Assembly (NCBI RefSeq): GCF_016093545.1
Contig: NZ_JADKYX010000003.1
Coordinates: forward strand, 408,977-472,976
Direction of reading: 5' to 3'
DNA length: 64,000 nucleotides
From: Massilia rhizosphaerae
GTDB lineage: Bacteria > Pseudomonadota > Gammaproteobacteria > Burkholderiales > Burkholderiaceae_D
Part shown: in pieces, positions 35,005 through 43,507 of the stretch
Numbering within the stretch: position 1 is the first letter of the stretch
Layout: each line of letters starts with the position of its first letter
The notes under the pieces: model-generated
Databases searched by the model: none
What the model was told of the DNA's origin: nothing
What the model saw: the letters and a program-made list of their open reading frames with translations, nothing else
Program-made: the position numbers and the translations under genes

Positions 35005-35125
35005 GGGAAGCTCGAAAAACCTGCTGCGCGTTGCATTTGCGGTCTGCGATGCTCACTGTACTCCTCGTACAGCTGCGCTTCTCAACCGCAACTGCCGCCG
35101 CTCGCGACGGTTTTTCTAGGTTCCC
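35005..35125. repeat. Long imperfect palindrome
   Basis: About 120 bases fold back on themselves: GGGAA/TTCCC at the ends, GAAAAACC/GGTTTTTC, TTGCGGT/ACCGCAA and CTGTAC/GTACAG next to a 5-base loop at 35062-35066. It fills much of the 285-base gap between the protease and the PHA gene. It looks like a dispersed extragenic palindrome or a stable RNA hairpin. Confidence 0.65.
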
Positions 35126-35265
35126 AGAGGAATGGTCGCCGCTTACCCGATGGGGGCATTGACGCTCATCAATTGATTATTCTCGAGGCAAGCGCTGGCC
35201 TTTGTGCCCGCCAACTGGCATCATGTCGGGCTATTTTGATTTGGACTAATTAGCAAGGAAATCGA

Positions 35266-35544
35266 ATGCCGGACATCAGCGTCACCCAACCGCACAGCCT
35301 GAGCCAGACCGACGCGCGCGCCGCCGCGCAACAGGTGGCGGACAAGCTGGCCCGCGAATATGGACTGAATTGCAAATGGGACGGGGACGTGCTGCGTTTC
35401 GCGCGCAGCGGCGTGGAAGGGGCGCTCACGCTGGGCGAGCGCCAGGCCGCGTTGCGCATCAAGCTGGGCTTCCTGATGGGTGCTTTCGCCTCCACCATCG
35501 AGCAGAAGGTGGCCGAAAGCATGCGCAAGGTCTTCAGTAACTGA
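35266..35544 (+). CDS. Polyhydroxyalkanoic-acid granule-associated family protein
   Basis: 92 residues. Pattern HSLSQTDARAAAQQVADKLA, then CKWDGDVLRFARSGVEGAL and a final SMRKVF is that of the small 'PHA system family' proteins (PF09650), found with phasins and PHA synthases. They are small DNA- or granule-binding proteins of unproven role. It ends 14 bases from the acyl-CoA-binding protein gene on the other strand, a lipid-storage setting consistent with phaZ nearby. Confidence 0.85.
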   Translation: MPDISVTQPHSLSQTDARAAAQQVADKLAREYGLNCKWDGDVLRFARSGVEGALTLGERQAALRIKLGFLMGAFASTIEQKVAESMRKVFSN

Positions 35545-35558
35545 TTTCGGTAACGGAT

Positions 35559-35816
35559 TTACGCGTCTTTCAGTTCTTCGATCAGGTCGACGTACTGTTG
35601 CATCGCCTCGTCCCGCGACGTGCCTTTCAGCGCGGACCAGGCGTCGTACTTGGCGCGGCCGACCATGTCGGTGAAGCCGGGACGCTCGCCGCTCACGTCG
35701 CCGCTGGACCCCTGCTTGTACAGGGCGTAGATCTTCAGCAGGGTCATGTTGTCCGGACGCTCGGGCAGGTTCTTCGAGTCGAGCTGGGCCTGGGCGAACT
35801 GTTCTTGCAAACTCAT
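35559..35816 (-). CDS. Acyl-CoA-binding protein
   Basis: 85 residues, a four-helix ACBP. Typical segments are FAQAQLDSKNLPERPDNMTLLK, LYKQGSSGDVSGERPGFTD, and AKYDAWSALKGTSRDEAMQQ with the ligand-binding Tyr and Lys. It buffers long-chain acyl-CoA in the cytoplasm. ATG at 35816 is used because it starts the conserved MSLQEQF and has AGGAGT before it; the frame is open further but without family sequence. Full length. Confidence 0.95.
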   Translation of the reverse strand: MSLQEQFAQAQLDSKNLPERPDNMTLLKIYALYKQGSSGDVSGERPGFTDMVGRAKYDAWSALKGTSRDEAMQQYVDLIEELKDA

Positions 35817-35909
35817 GGTAACTCCTTGGTCGATGTGCGGGCATCTTAGCGCATCGTGTCGGGAATTATGGTTGAATTGATCGGATTTTAGAGGTGATGC
35901 TCGGTCCGC

Positions 35910-35936
35910 AATGGCGGGCACGGGGTGCCCGCCATT
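35910..35936. repeat. Palindrome after the FKBP gene
   Basis: AATGGCGGGCAC, three G, GTGCCCGCCATT: a perfect 12-bp inverted repeat, variant of the palindrome family found at 50347, 51410 and 59778. It lies 7 bases from the FKBP stop and may stop transcription or stabilise the message. Confidence 0.65.
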
Positions 35937-35942
35937 CGCACA

Positions 35943-36299
35943 TTAAACGTCGAGGAGCTCGACGTCGAAGATCAGGGTGGCATTCGGCGGAATCACGCCG
36001 CCCGCGCCGCGCGCGCCGTAGCCCAGGCTTGCCGGGATGATCAGGCGCCGCGCGCCGCCGACCTTCATGCCCTGCACGCCTTCGTCCCAGCCGCGGATCA
36101 CGTGGCCGGCGCCCAGCGGGAACTGGAACGGGTCGTTGCGGTCCTTGCTGGAGTCGAACTTGACGCCGGTGCTGCCGTCGTCGTTCTGCAGCCAGCCGGT
36201 GTAGTGCACGGTCACGTAGTTGCCGGCCTTCGCTTCGGCGCCGCTGCCGACGACGGTGTCTTCGTATTGCAGGCCGGAATTCGTGGTGGTGATGGACAT
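35943..36299 (-). CDS. FKBP-type peptidyl-prolyl isomerase
   Basis: 118 residues, a single FKBP domain. Family landmarks are NYVTVHYTGWLQNDDGSTGVKFDSS, FQFPLGAGHVIRGWDEGVQGM, RRLIIPASLGYGARGAGGVIPPNATLIFDVELL (given in parts: GYGARG, IPPNATL). It speeds proline isomerisation in folding; there is no signal peptide. ATG at 36299 follows AAGGGAAAACC. Full length for the short cytoplasmic class. Confidence 0.95.
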   Translation of the reverse strand: MSITTTNSGLQYEDTVVGSGAEAKAGNYVTVHYTGWLQNDDGSTGVKFDSSKDRNDPFQFPLGAGHVIRGWDEGVQGMKVGGARRLIIPASLGYGARGAGGVIPPNATLIFDVELLDV

Positions 36300-36543
36300 G
36301 GTTTTCCCTTGTTGGTCGGATGAAGGGCCGATTGTAGTGCATGGCCTGTCAAAGTGCCATCGCGGTCTCGAGCGCAAAGGGTCTCGATTCGCTACACTGG
36401 CGGGCATCCGGCTTGCCCATATTGATCCCAACCACGAACCGACACATGATCCAGCATTTCGAACCAGCGGCCGAACCCGCGCGGCCCGCCCTCGCAGCAT
36501 CCATGGAAGACGCTCGCGCGGACGACGCCCGGCGCGAGGCGGC

Positions 36544-37368
36544 ATGATGCGCCCCGTCGCCATCGCCTACGGCCGCGCGCTGCGGTCCCAGTTCTCGGGA
36601 CGCATGCTGCTCCTGTCCGTCGTGCCGCTGCTGCTGTCGCTGGCGCTGTGGGGCGGCCTGCTGTACGCCGGCATGCAGCCGCTGCTCGATTGGCTGCACG
36701 CGCTGTTCGCCGACTACGGCCTGTTCGAGGCCAGCGGCAGCATCCTCGCCACCCTGGGCCTCGGCTTCCTGAAGACGCTCGTGATCCCGCTCGTGGCGAT
36801 GCTCGTGCTGCTGCCGCTGATGATCATCACGTCGCTGCTGTTCATCGGCGTGGGCGCCATGCCGGCCATCGCCCGCCACGTGAGCCGCGTGCAGTTCCCG
36901 GCGCTGGAACGCAAGGAGGGCGGCAGCTTCCTGGGCAGCCTCGGGGTGAACCTGTCGGGCATCCTCGTGTTCGCGCTGCTGTGGCTGTTCACGTTGCCGC
37001 TGTATGCGCTGGCTCCCGTCGCCCTCATCGTGCAGGCCGTGCTGTGGGGCTGGCTGACGGCGCGCGTGATGGCCTACGACGCGCTCGCGATCCACGCGAG
37101 CCTCGAGGAGCGCCGGACGATCGTGCACGCGCAGCGCCGCTCGCTCCTGTTGATCGGCACCGTGTCCGGCCTGCTTGGCGCGCTGCCGGGCGTGGCGTGG
37201 GTCGGCGGCGCGCTGTTCTCGGTGGTGCTGTTCCCGGTGCTGGCCGTGCTGTCGATCTGGCTCTATCTCGTGATCTTCATCTTCACGGGCCTGTGGTTCC
37301 AGTATTTCTGCCTGCAGGCGCTGGCGGACCTGCGCGCCGGGCAGACGCTCAAGGACATCGAACCCTGA
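36544..37368 (+). CDS. EI24-domain (CysZ-like) membrane protein
   Basis: 274 residues, about five to six transmembrane helices. Segments LLLSVVPLLLSLALWGGLLY, LVIPLVAMLVLLPLMIITSL, the basic loop DALAIHASLEERRTI and a last LIFIFTGLWFQYF type helix match the EI24 family, which includes the sulphate channel CysZ. The sulphate role cannot be asserted because no cys genes are near. ATG at 36544 is followed by another at 36547. A 33-codon frame (36446-36547) overlaps it as ATGA but has no other support. Confidence 0.8.
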   Translation: MMRPVAIAYGRALRSQFSGRMLLLSVVPLLLSLALWGGLLYAGMQPLLDWLHALFADYGLFEASGSILATLGLGFLKTLVIPLVAMLVLLPLMIITSLLFIGVGAMPAIARHVSRVQFPALERKEGGSFLGSLGVNLSGILVFALLWLFTLPLYALAPVALIVQAVLWGWLTARVMAYDALAIHASLEERRTIVHAQRRSLLLIGTVSGLLGALPGVAWVGGALFSVVLFPVLAVLSIWLYLVIFIFTGLWFQYFCLQALADLRAGQTLKDIEP

Positions 37369-37441
37369 GCGTGGGCACGCGGCCGTACGGCGCGGCAGGC
37401 CGCGGCGTACTGTGGCACACTGGACCCGAAAGGAGCTGCGC

Positions 37442-38242
37442 ATGGCATTCGGCCTCATCATCGTCGGCGACGAAATCCTGTCCGGGAAGCGGCGCGACCA
37501 GCATCTGCCCAAGGTGATCGAACTCCTGGGCGAGCGGGGATTGCGCCTGTCCTGGGCGGAGGTGATCGGCGACGAACCCGAACGCATCACGGCGCTGTTG
37601 CGGCGCACGTTCGCGGGACCGGACATCGTGTTTTGCTGCGGCGGCATCGGCGCCACGCCGGACGACCACACGCGCCAGTGCGCGGCCGCGGCCCTCGGCG
37701 TGCCGCTCGAACTGCATCCGGAAGGCCGGTCGCTGATCGAAGCACGCATCCGCGAGACCGCCGGCCCCGAGGCCGACCTGCGCGCGCCCGAGAACCTGCA
37801 ACGCCTCAAGATGGCCGAATTCCCGGCGGGCGCGCGCCTGATCCCCAACCCCTACAACCGCATCCCCGGCTTCACTGTGGCGCAGCACCATTTCGTGCCC
37901 GGATTTCCCGTGATGGCGTGGCCGATGATCGCCTGGGTGCTCGATACGCTGTATGCCGACCGCTTCCACGGCGAACCGCGCGCCGAACGCGCCTTGCTGG
38001 TGTACGGGCAGGCCGAGGCCGTGCTCACGCCGCTGATGGAAACGCTGGAGGCACGCTACCCCGGCGTGCGCGTGTTCAGCCTGCCCAACGTGGGCGATGC
38101 GCACACGCGGCGCCATATCGAATTGGGTGTGAAAGGCGAACCCGGTCAGGTCGAAGCGGCCTGGACTTTTCTATGTGCGGAGCTCGAACGCATGGGCGCG
38201 GAAATGCAGCCGTTGCGGGCCGTGGACAGTCGGGCAAACTGA
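37442..38242 (+). CDS. CinA-like molybdopterin-binding domain protein
   Basis: 266 residues. The N-terminal MAFGLIIVGDEILSGKRRDQ, then DIVFCCGGIGATPDDHTRQ and the later GFPVMAW segment are the MoCF/CinA fold, whose larger members split pyrophosphate bonds of NAD-like molecules. Only this domain is present; the C-terminal nicotinamide-nucleotide amidase is missing. ATG at 37442 has AAAGGAGC before it. Function unproven; possibly competence/damage-linked or a nucleotide recycling enzyme. Confidence 0.88.
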   Translation: MAFGLIIVGDEILSGKRRDQHLPKVIELLGERGLRLSWAEVIGDEPERITALLRRTFAGPDIVFCCGGIGATPDDHTRQCAAAALGVPLELHPEGRSLIEARIRETAGPEADLRAPENLQRLKMAEFPAGARLIPNPYNRIPGFTVAQHHFVPGFPVMAWPMIAWVLDTLYADRFHGEPRAERALLVYGQAEAVLTPLMETLEARYPGVRVFSLPNVGDAHTRRHIELGVKGEPGQVEAAWTFLCAELERMGAEMQPLRAVDSRAN

Positions 38243-38470
38243 GCCGTTGTTTTTTTGCGAAAATATCGGGGCGACGTCAAAAAACTGCGCGAGTGGTTCC
38301 TGCATGTCACATTGATGTGGTGGAATGGTGACTGTGAGCGGGGGCGATCCGGAGTGAGGTCGCGTCCGCTTTGTGAACTTTTACGACCTGGATCACTCGA
38401 ACCGACCAGCAGCAGGATGGCGAGCAGGTTGACGGGATTTGCAGGCGTGTTTCAAACCGGTTGAGCCATC

Positions 38471-41400
38471 ATGGATAGTATTCGCCGTCAACGACGGCCC
38501 CGTTTCTTCTCCCGCGCATTCCGCCGCATCTTCGGCGGGGCCGCGTTGGTCCAACCCGTGCTCGCCGGCGTGCCCGCCATGGCGGCCGAGCAGGATGTTC
38601 CCGTTCGCACGTCCCCGCCGCGCCTGGAGCCCAGTTTCGACTCGAGCCTCGCGCCCGCGCTCGAACCGGACACCGGCGACGGCGGCGACGCCGGCGCCGC
38701 GCCGGAACCGCAGCCGGCCAAGCCCAAGCGGCGCTGGCGCAAGACCAAGCGCGCCTTGCTCGTCGCGCTGCTGGTCCTCGTGGCCGGCGTGTCCGCCGTG
38801 GGCGTGTACGAAAGCCGCACGTCGGCGCTGGAGGCGCGCTTCTTCGCCGGCCTGGCCCAGAAGCTCACCTACCGTGTCGGCAAGGGCGCCAGCGATGCGA
38901 TCCGCTTCCCGCAGGCGAGCCCGTACGACGAGCGTCTCGGCTACTCGAACCTGCCGAACTACCTGGCCAAGCTCAAGACGCGCGACTACGTCGTCGTCGA
39001 ACAGGCGCGCATGTCGCCCAAGATGCTGGAACTGGCCGATATGGGCCTGTACCCCACGTATCACGAAAAGACGCGCGCCGGCCTCGACATCCTCGACTAC
39101 AGCGGCGCGCCGCTGTTCTCGGCCCGCTTCCCCGAGCGCCTGTACGAACAGTTCGACACCGCGCCGCAGTTGCTCGTGAAGAGCCTGCTGTTCATCGAGA
39201 ACCGGGAACTACTGGACACGACCTATCCCAAGCGTAACCCTGCCGTCGAGTGGGACCGCTTCTCGAAGGCCGTGTTCGACAAGACCGTGCACGCCGTCGG
39301 CCTGGGCGGCGCCGGCCGCGTCGCCGGCGGCAGCACGCTCGCCACGCAGATCGAGAAGTACCGCCACTCGCCGGAAGGCCGCACGGCCTCGCCGGGCGAC
39401 AAGCTGCGCCAGATGGCCTCGGCCACCCTGCGTTCCTACCAGGACGGCGAGGACACGAGCAAGACCCGCCGCCACATCGTGCTCGAATACCTGAACACGG
39501 TGCCGCTGTCGGCCAAGCTGGGCTACGGCGAGGTGAACGGCATCGGCGACGGCATGTGGGTCTGGTACGGCCGCGATTTCGCCGACGTCAACCGTATCCT
39601 GAAAAGCAACCGGGTGACGCCCGACTTCGCCCTCGTCTACAAGGAGGCTTTGTCGCTGATGATCGCGCAGCGCCGTCCCGCCTACTACCTGGGCGCCGGC
39701 GAGAAGGACCTGGAAAACCTGACGAACGCGCACCTGCGCGTGCTGGCGCAGGCCGGCGTGATCTCGCAACAGCTGCGCGACGCGGCCCTCGCCACCGTGC
39801 TGCACCCGGCACTCGGTTCCGGCGTGGCGCCGCCGCCGGCGAACACGTTCGTCACGCGCAAGGCCGCCAACGCCGTGCGCAACCACCTGGCCACGCTGCT
39901 GGGCGACTCGCGCCTGTACAACCTCGACCGCCTCGACCTGTCGGTGCGCACGACCTTGAACGCCGACGCGCAGAAGGCCGTCACGGCCACGCTGCGCAAG
40001 CTGACCAACAATGAGGCGGCCGCCGAGGCCGGCCTCACGGGCAAGGGCATGCTGGGCAACGGCGACCCGTCCAAGGTCGTGTACAGCTTCACCCTGATGG
40101 AGCGGGGCGACAAGGTCAACTACCTGCGCGTCCAGACCGACAACTACGACCAGCCGCTCGACATCAACGAGGGCGCCAAGCTCGACCTCGGTTCGACGGC
40201 GAAGCTGCGCACGTTGTCGACCTACCTCGACATCATCGACCAGCTGCACCAGCGCTACGAGCCGATGAGCAAGGCGGAACTCGCCAAGGTCAAGGTCGAT
40301 CCGAAGGACCGCCTGACCCAGTGGGCCATCGACTACTTCATGGCCCTGCCGGACGGCGCCGACCGCGGCCTCGTGCCGATGCTGGGCGCCGCGATGGAGC
40401 GCAAGTACTCGGGCAACCCGGGCGAAGCGTTCTTCACGGGCGGCGGCGTGCACATCTTCGGCAACTTCAGCAAGCTGGACGACAGCCGCATCCTCACCGT
40501 GCAGGAGGCGCTGCAGCACTCGACGAACCTCGTGTTCGTGCGCCTGATGCGCGACATCGTGCGCTACTACATGTTCCAGCTGCCCGGCTCGTCCGCGCAA
40601 CTGCTGGCCGACGCCGATGATCCGCGCCGCGCCGACTACCTGTCGCGCTTTGCCGACCGCGAAGGCAAGGACTTCCTCGCCCGCTTCTGGAACAAATACC
40701 GCGGCAAGGACTGGAACGAGATCGAGACGGCGCTGATGCAGGGCGTGCGCGCGAAGGCCTCGAAGATCGCGGCCGTGCACCGCACGATCTATCCGGACGC
40801 GTCGCCGGCCGAATTCGCCAAATTCCTCCACACCTACCTGCCGGCCGAGGCCGAGGTCGACGACGAGCGCATCGCCAAGATGTACGACCAGTACTCGGTC
40901 GCCAACATGTCGCTGGCCGACCGCGGCTACGTCGCCTCCGTGCACCCGCTCGAGCTGTGGCTCGTCGGCTACCTGCGCACGCACCCGAAGGCCGGCTGGG
41001 ACGAGGTGGTGGGCGCATCGACCAAGCAGCGCCAGGAAGTGTATGCGTGGCTGTTCAAGACGCACCGCAAGCATGCGCAGGACAAGCGCATCGCGAGCCT
41101 GCTCGAGGTCGAGGCGTTCCTCAAGATCCACGCGCAGTGGAAGAAGTTGGGCTATCCGTTCGACTCGCTCGTGCCGTCGTACGCGACGACGCTGGGCGCG
41201 TCGGCCGACCGTCCGATCGCGCTGGCCGAGCTGATGGGCATCCTCGTCAACGGCGGCGTGCGCAAGCCCACGCAGCGCGTCGATTCGCTGCACTTCGCCA
41301 AGGGCACGCCGTACGAGACCGTCGTCAAGCGCGGCGACGCCGTGAAGAACGAGCGGGTGTTGAACCCGGACGTGGCCCGCGCCGTCGTCAACGCCATCCG

Positions 41401-42103
41401 CGGCGTCGTGCAGGACGGCACGGCCAAGCGCGCCAAGACGGGCTTCGTCAAGGACGACGGCAGCGTGATCGCGCTGGGCGGCAAGACCGGCACCGGCGAC
41501 CAGCGCTTCGACGTCTACGGCCCCGGCCACCGCCTGATCGAGTCGCGCTACGTGAACCGCTCCGCCACGTTCGTCTTCAACATCGGCGAGCGCTTCTTCG
41601 GCACCATGACGGCGTATGTGCACGGCCCGGATTCCGCCCACTACGACTTCACGAGCGCGCTGCCCGTACAACTGCTGGTGAAGCTGGCGCCGAGCCTGAT
41701 GCCGATGATCCAGCACACGGATACGGTCACGATCCCGGGCCTGCACGTCGAGCGCGCCGAACCGGCGCAGGCGGGACCGGCGGACGCCGTCGCGCGCGAC
41801 ACCGAGGAGGCCGCGCCGGCCGATGCCGCCACCGCGGAGGCCGCGGCCGAGCCGGCGGCGCCTGCCGCCAAGGCGGCCACGAAGCCGGAAGCCAAGCCCG
41901 CCGCCAAGCCGGCCGAAAAGCCCGCCGCCAAGCCGACCGCCAAGCCGGCCGCCGCGGCGCATCCCAAGCCGGCGGGCGAGGGCGCGCACCCGGCGCCGCA
42001 CAAGCCCGCGGCCGGCGACCATCCCGCCGCCAAGGCGGCCGTCCACAAGGCCGAGCGCACCCCGCATTCCAAGCCGCCCGCCGTGGAAGAAGTGCTCCAG
42101 TGA
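38471..42103 (+). CDS. Very long divergent class A penicillin-binding protein
   Basis: 1210 residues, against ~750-850 for typical class A PBPs. One membrane helix at ~95-115 (ALLVALLVLVAGVSAVGVY). The glycosyltransferase 51 domain (~235-400) has the catalytic Glu in FIENRELL (Glu243, with Asn where ED is usual) and GGSTLATQIEKYRHSPEGR (~285). The transpeptidase has SxxK as STAK (Ser575), SxN as STN (684) and KTGTGD (1005). The gaps between these motifs (109 and 321) are much larger than normal, showing big insertions. The last ~120 residues are an Ala/Pro/Lys tail. It may build or cross-link peptidoglycan in a special setting. The TAXI-like gene follows at 40 bases. Confidence 0.8.
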   Translation: MDSIRRQRRPRFFSRAFRRIFGGAALVQPVLAGVPAMAAEQDVPVRTSPPRLEPSFDSSLAPALEPDTGDGGDAGAAPEPQPAKPKRRWRKTKRALLVALLVLVAGVSAVGVYESRTSALEARFFAGLAQKLTYRVGKGASDAIRFPQASPYDERLGYSNLPNYLAKLKTRDYVVVEQARMSPKMLELADMGLYPTYHEKTRAGLDILDYSGAPLFSARFPERLYEQFDTAPQLLVKSLLFIENRELLDTTYPKRNPAVEWDRFSKAVFDKTVHAVGLGGAGRVAGGSTLATQIEKYRHSPEGRTASPGDKLRQMASATLRSYQDGEDTSKTRRHIVLEYLNTVPLSAKLGYGEVNGIGDGMWVWYGRDFADVNRILKSNRVTPDFALVYKEALSLMIAQRRPAYYLGAGEKDLENLTNAHLRVLAQAGVISQQLRDAALATVLHPALGSGVAPPPANTFVTRKAANAVRNHLATLLGDSRLYNLDRLDLSVRTTLNADAQKAVTATLRKLTNNEAAAEAGLTGKGMLGNGDPSKVVYSFTLMERGDKVNYLRVQTDNYDQPLDINEGAKLDLGSTAKLRTLSTYLDIIDQLHQRYEPMSKAELAKVKVDPKDRLTQWAIDYFMALPDGADRGLVPMLGAAMERKYSGNPGEAFFTGGGVHIFGNFSKLDDSRILTVQEALQHSTNLVFVRLMRDIVRYYMFQLPGSSAQLLADADDPRRADYLSRFADREGKDFLARFWNKYRGKDWNEIETALMQGVRAKASKIAAVHRTIYPDASPAEFAKFLHTYLPAEAEVDDERIAKMYDQYSVANMSLADRGYVASVHPLELWLVGYLRTHPKAGWDEVVGASTKQRQEVYAWLFKTHRKHAQDKRIASLLEVEAFLKIHAQWKKLGYPFDSLVPSYATTLGASADRPIALAELMGILVNGGVRKPTQRVDSLHFAKGTPYETVVKRGDAVKNERVLNPDVARAVVNAIRGVVQDGTAKRAKTGFVKDDGSVIALGGKTGTGDQRFDVYGPGHRLIESRYVNRSATFVFNIGERFFGTMTAYVHGPDSAHYDFTSALPVQLLVKLAPSLMPMIQHTDTVTIPGLHVERAEPAQAGPADAVARDTEEAAPADAATAEAAAEPAAPAAKAATKPEAKPAAKPAEKPAAKPTAKPAAAAHPKPAGEGAHPAPHKPAAGDHPAAKAAVHKAERTPHSKPPAVEEVLQ

Positions 42104-42143
42104 GGGCGCGGGACGCCGACCCGGCGCACGGGAGCCGGGCCGC

Positions 42144-43505
42144 ATGAAGCGGCTCCCGCTGCGTAAATTCAGCCTCGTGTCGTTGCGCGACCTCCTCGTG
42201 GCGGTGGCGCCGACCGCCGTGCTCGTGCTGGCCGCCTGCATCGTCGCCTACGTCGTCGTCGACCCGGCGCCGCCGCGCCGCGTCGTCCTCGCGACGGGCC
42301 AGGACAACAGCGCGTACGAGGAATTCGGCCACAAGTACGCGGCCCTGCTGGCCCGCGACGGCATCCGGGTCGAGCTGCAACCCTCGCTCGGTTCGGAAGA
42401 CAATCTGCAGCGCCTCATCGAGGGCAAGGCCGACATCGCGTTCGTGCAGAGCGGGTCCACGAGCGAGGCGCAGGTCGAACGCGGCGGCCTCGTCTCGCTC
42501 GGCAGCCTGTTCACGGAGCCGGTGTGGCTATTCCTGCGCGAGCGCGACGCCCACGGCCGCAAGCTCGACGTGCGCAGCATCCCGCAACTGAAAGGCCTGC
42601 GCATCAACCTCGGGCCGGAAGGGACGGGCGTGCCCAGGCTGTTCCGCCAGGTGCTGGACGTGAACGGCCTGGAGCCCGGCCAGCTCAAGATCTCCGCGCT
42701 CGAGAACACGCCCGCCACCGTGGAATTGCTGGCGGGGCGCATCGACGGTCTCGTGTTCAGCTCCGCGCCGGAAGCGCCGCTGATCCAGATGCTGCTGCAG
42801 ACGCCGGGCATCCGCCTGTTCAACTTCGACCAGGCCGACGCGTACACGCGCCGGCTGCCGTTCCTGACGCACGTCGTGCTGCCGCGCGGGATCGTCGACC
42901 TCGGACGCGACATCCCCGCGCACGACTTCCACCTGATCGCGCCGACGGCTACGCTGGTGGCGCGCGCGGACCTGCATCCGGCGCTGGTCGACCTGTTCGT
43001 CAACGCGGCCACGACGATCCACGGCGGCACGGGCTGGTTCCAGCAGCAAGGGCAATTCCCGTCGCCGCGCTACACGGAGATCCCGGTGGCGCCGGAAGCC
43101 GCCAAGTATTACCGCGACGGCCCGCCGTTCCTGCAGCGCTACCTGTCGTTCTGGCTGGCGAATCTGTTCGACCGGCTGTGGGTCGTCGTCGTGGCACTGG
43201 CCGCGTTGATCATCCCGCTGTCGAAGATCGTGCCGCCGCTGTACGTGTGGCGCATCCGCTCGCGCGTGTACCGCTGGTACGGCCAGCTGCGCGCCGTCGA
43301 ACAGGCGCTGGAGAATGCGGGCGGCGAACACCGCGAGGAGGCGCGGGAGGAGCTGCTGCGCCGCCTCGACGACATCGAGCAGCGCGTCAACCACATCTCG
43401 ATCCCGCTGGCGTACGCGGACGCCCTGTACGGCCTGCGCAGCCACATCAACTTCGTGCGCCAGCGCGTGCGCGTCGCGCTGGCGCCCGCGCAGGACGCGC
43501 CGTAA
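42144..43505 (+). CDS. Membrane-anchored TAXI-type solute-binding protein
   Basis: 453 residues. After a first helix (LVAVAPTAVLVLAACIVAYVVV) comes a TAXI-family binding domain (~45-330): RVVLATGQDNSAYEEFGHKY, LIEGKADIAFVQSG, LKGLRINLGPEGTG and RLPFLTHVVLPRGIVDL. A second helix (RLWVVVVALAALIIPLSKI, ~350-370) and a cytoplasmic coiled coil (EEAREELLRRLDDIEQRVNH) finish it. TAXI proteins normally feed TRAP permeases; none is present, and the extra helix and coil are unusual. It may be a sensor or scaffold linked to the adjacent PBP, which is inference. Confidence 0.75.
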   Translation: MKRLPLRKFSLVSLRDLLVAVAPTAVLVLAACIVAYVVVDPAPPRRVVLATGQDNSAYEEFGHKYAALLARDGIRVELQPSLGSEDNLQRLIEGKADIAFVQSGSTSEAQVERGGLVSLGSLFTEPVWLFLRERDAHGRKLDVRSIPQLKGLRINLGPEGTGVPRLFRQVLDVNGLEPGQLKISALENTPATVELLAGRIDGLVFSSAPEAPLIQMLLQTPGIRLFNFDQADAYTRRLPFLTHVVLPRGIVDLGRDIPAHDFHLIAPTATLVARADLHPALVDLFVNAATTIHGGTGWFQQQGQFPSPRYTEIPVAPEAAKYYRDGPPFLQRYLSFWLANLFDRLWVVVVALAALIIPLSKIVPPLYVWRIRSRVYRWYGQLRAVEQALENAGGEHREEAREELLRRLDDIEQRVNHISIPLAYADALYGLRSHINFVRQRVRVALAPAQDAP

Positions 43506-43507
43506 CG

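Noticed and set aside
36446..36547. A 33-codon frame overlapping the EI24 gene start as ATGA
   Set aside because: Short, compositionally ordinary, without a ribosome site; the overlap alone is weak evidence.
39209..42241. A 1010-codon minus-strand frame opposite the PBP gene
   Set aside because: Same reason: antisense to a gene with clear GT51 and transpeptidase motifs.
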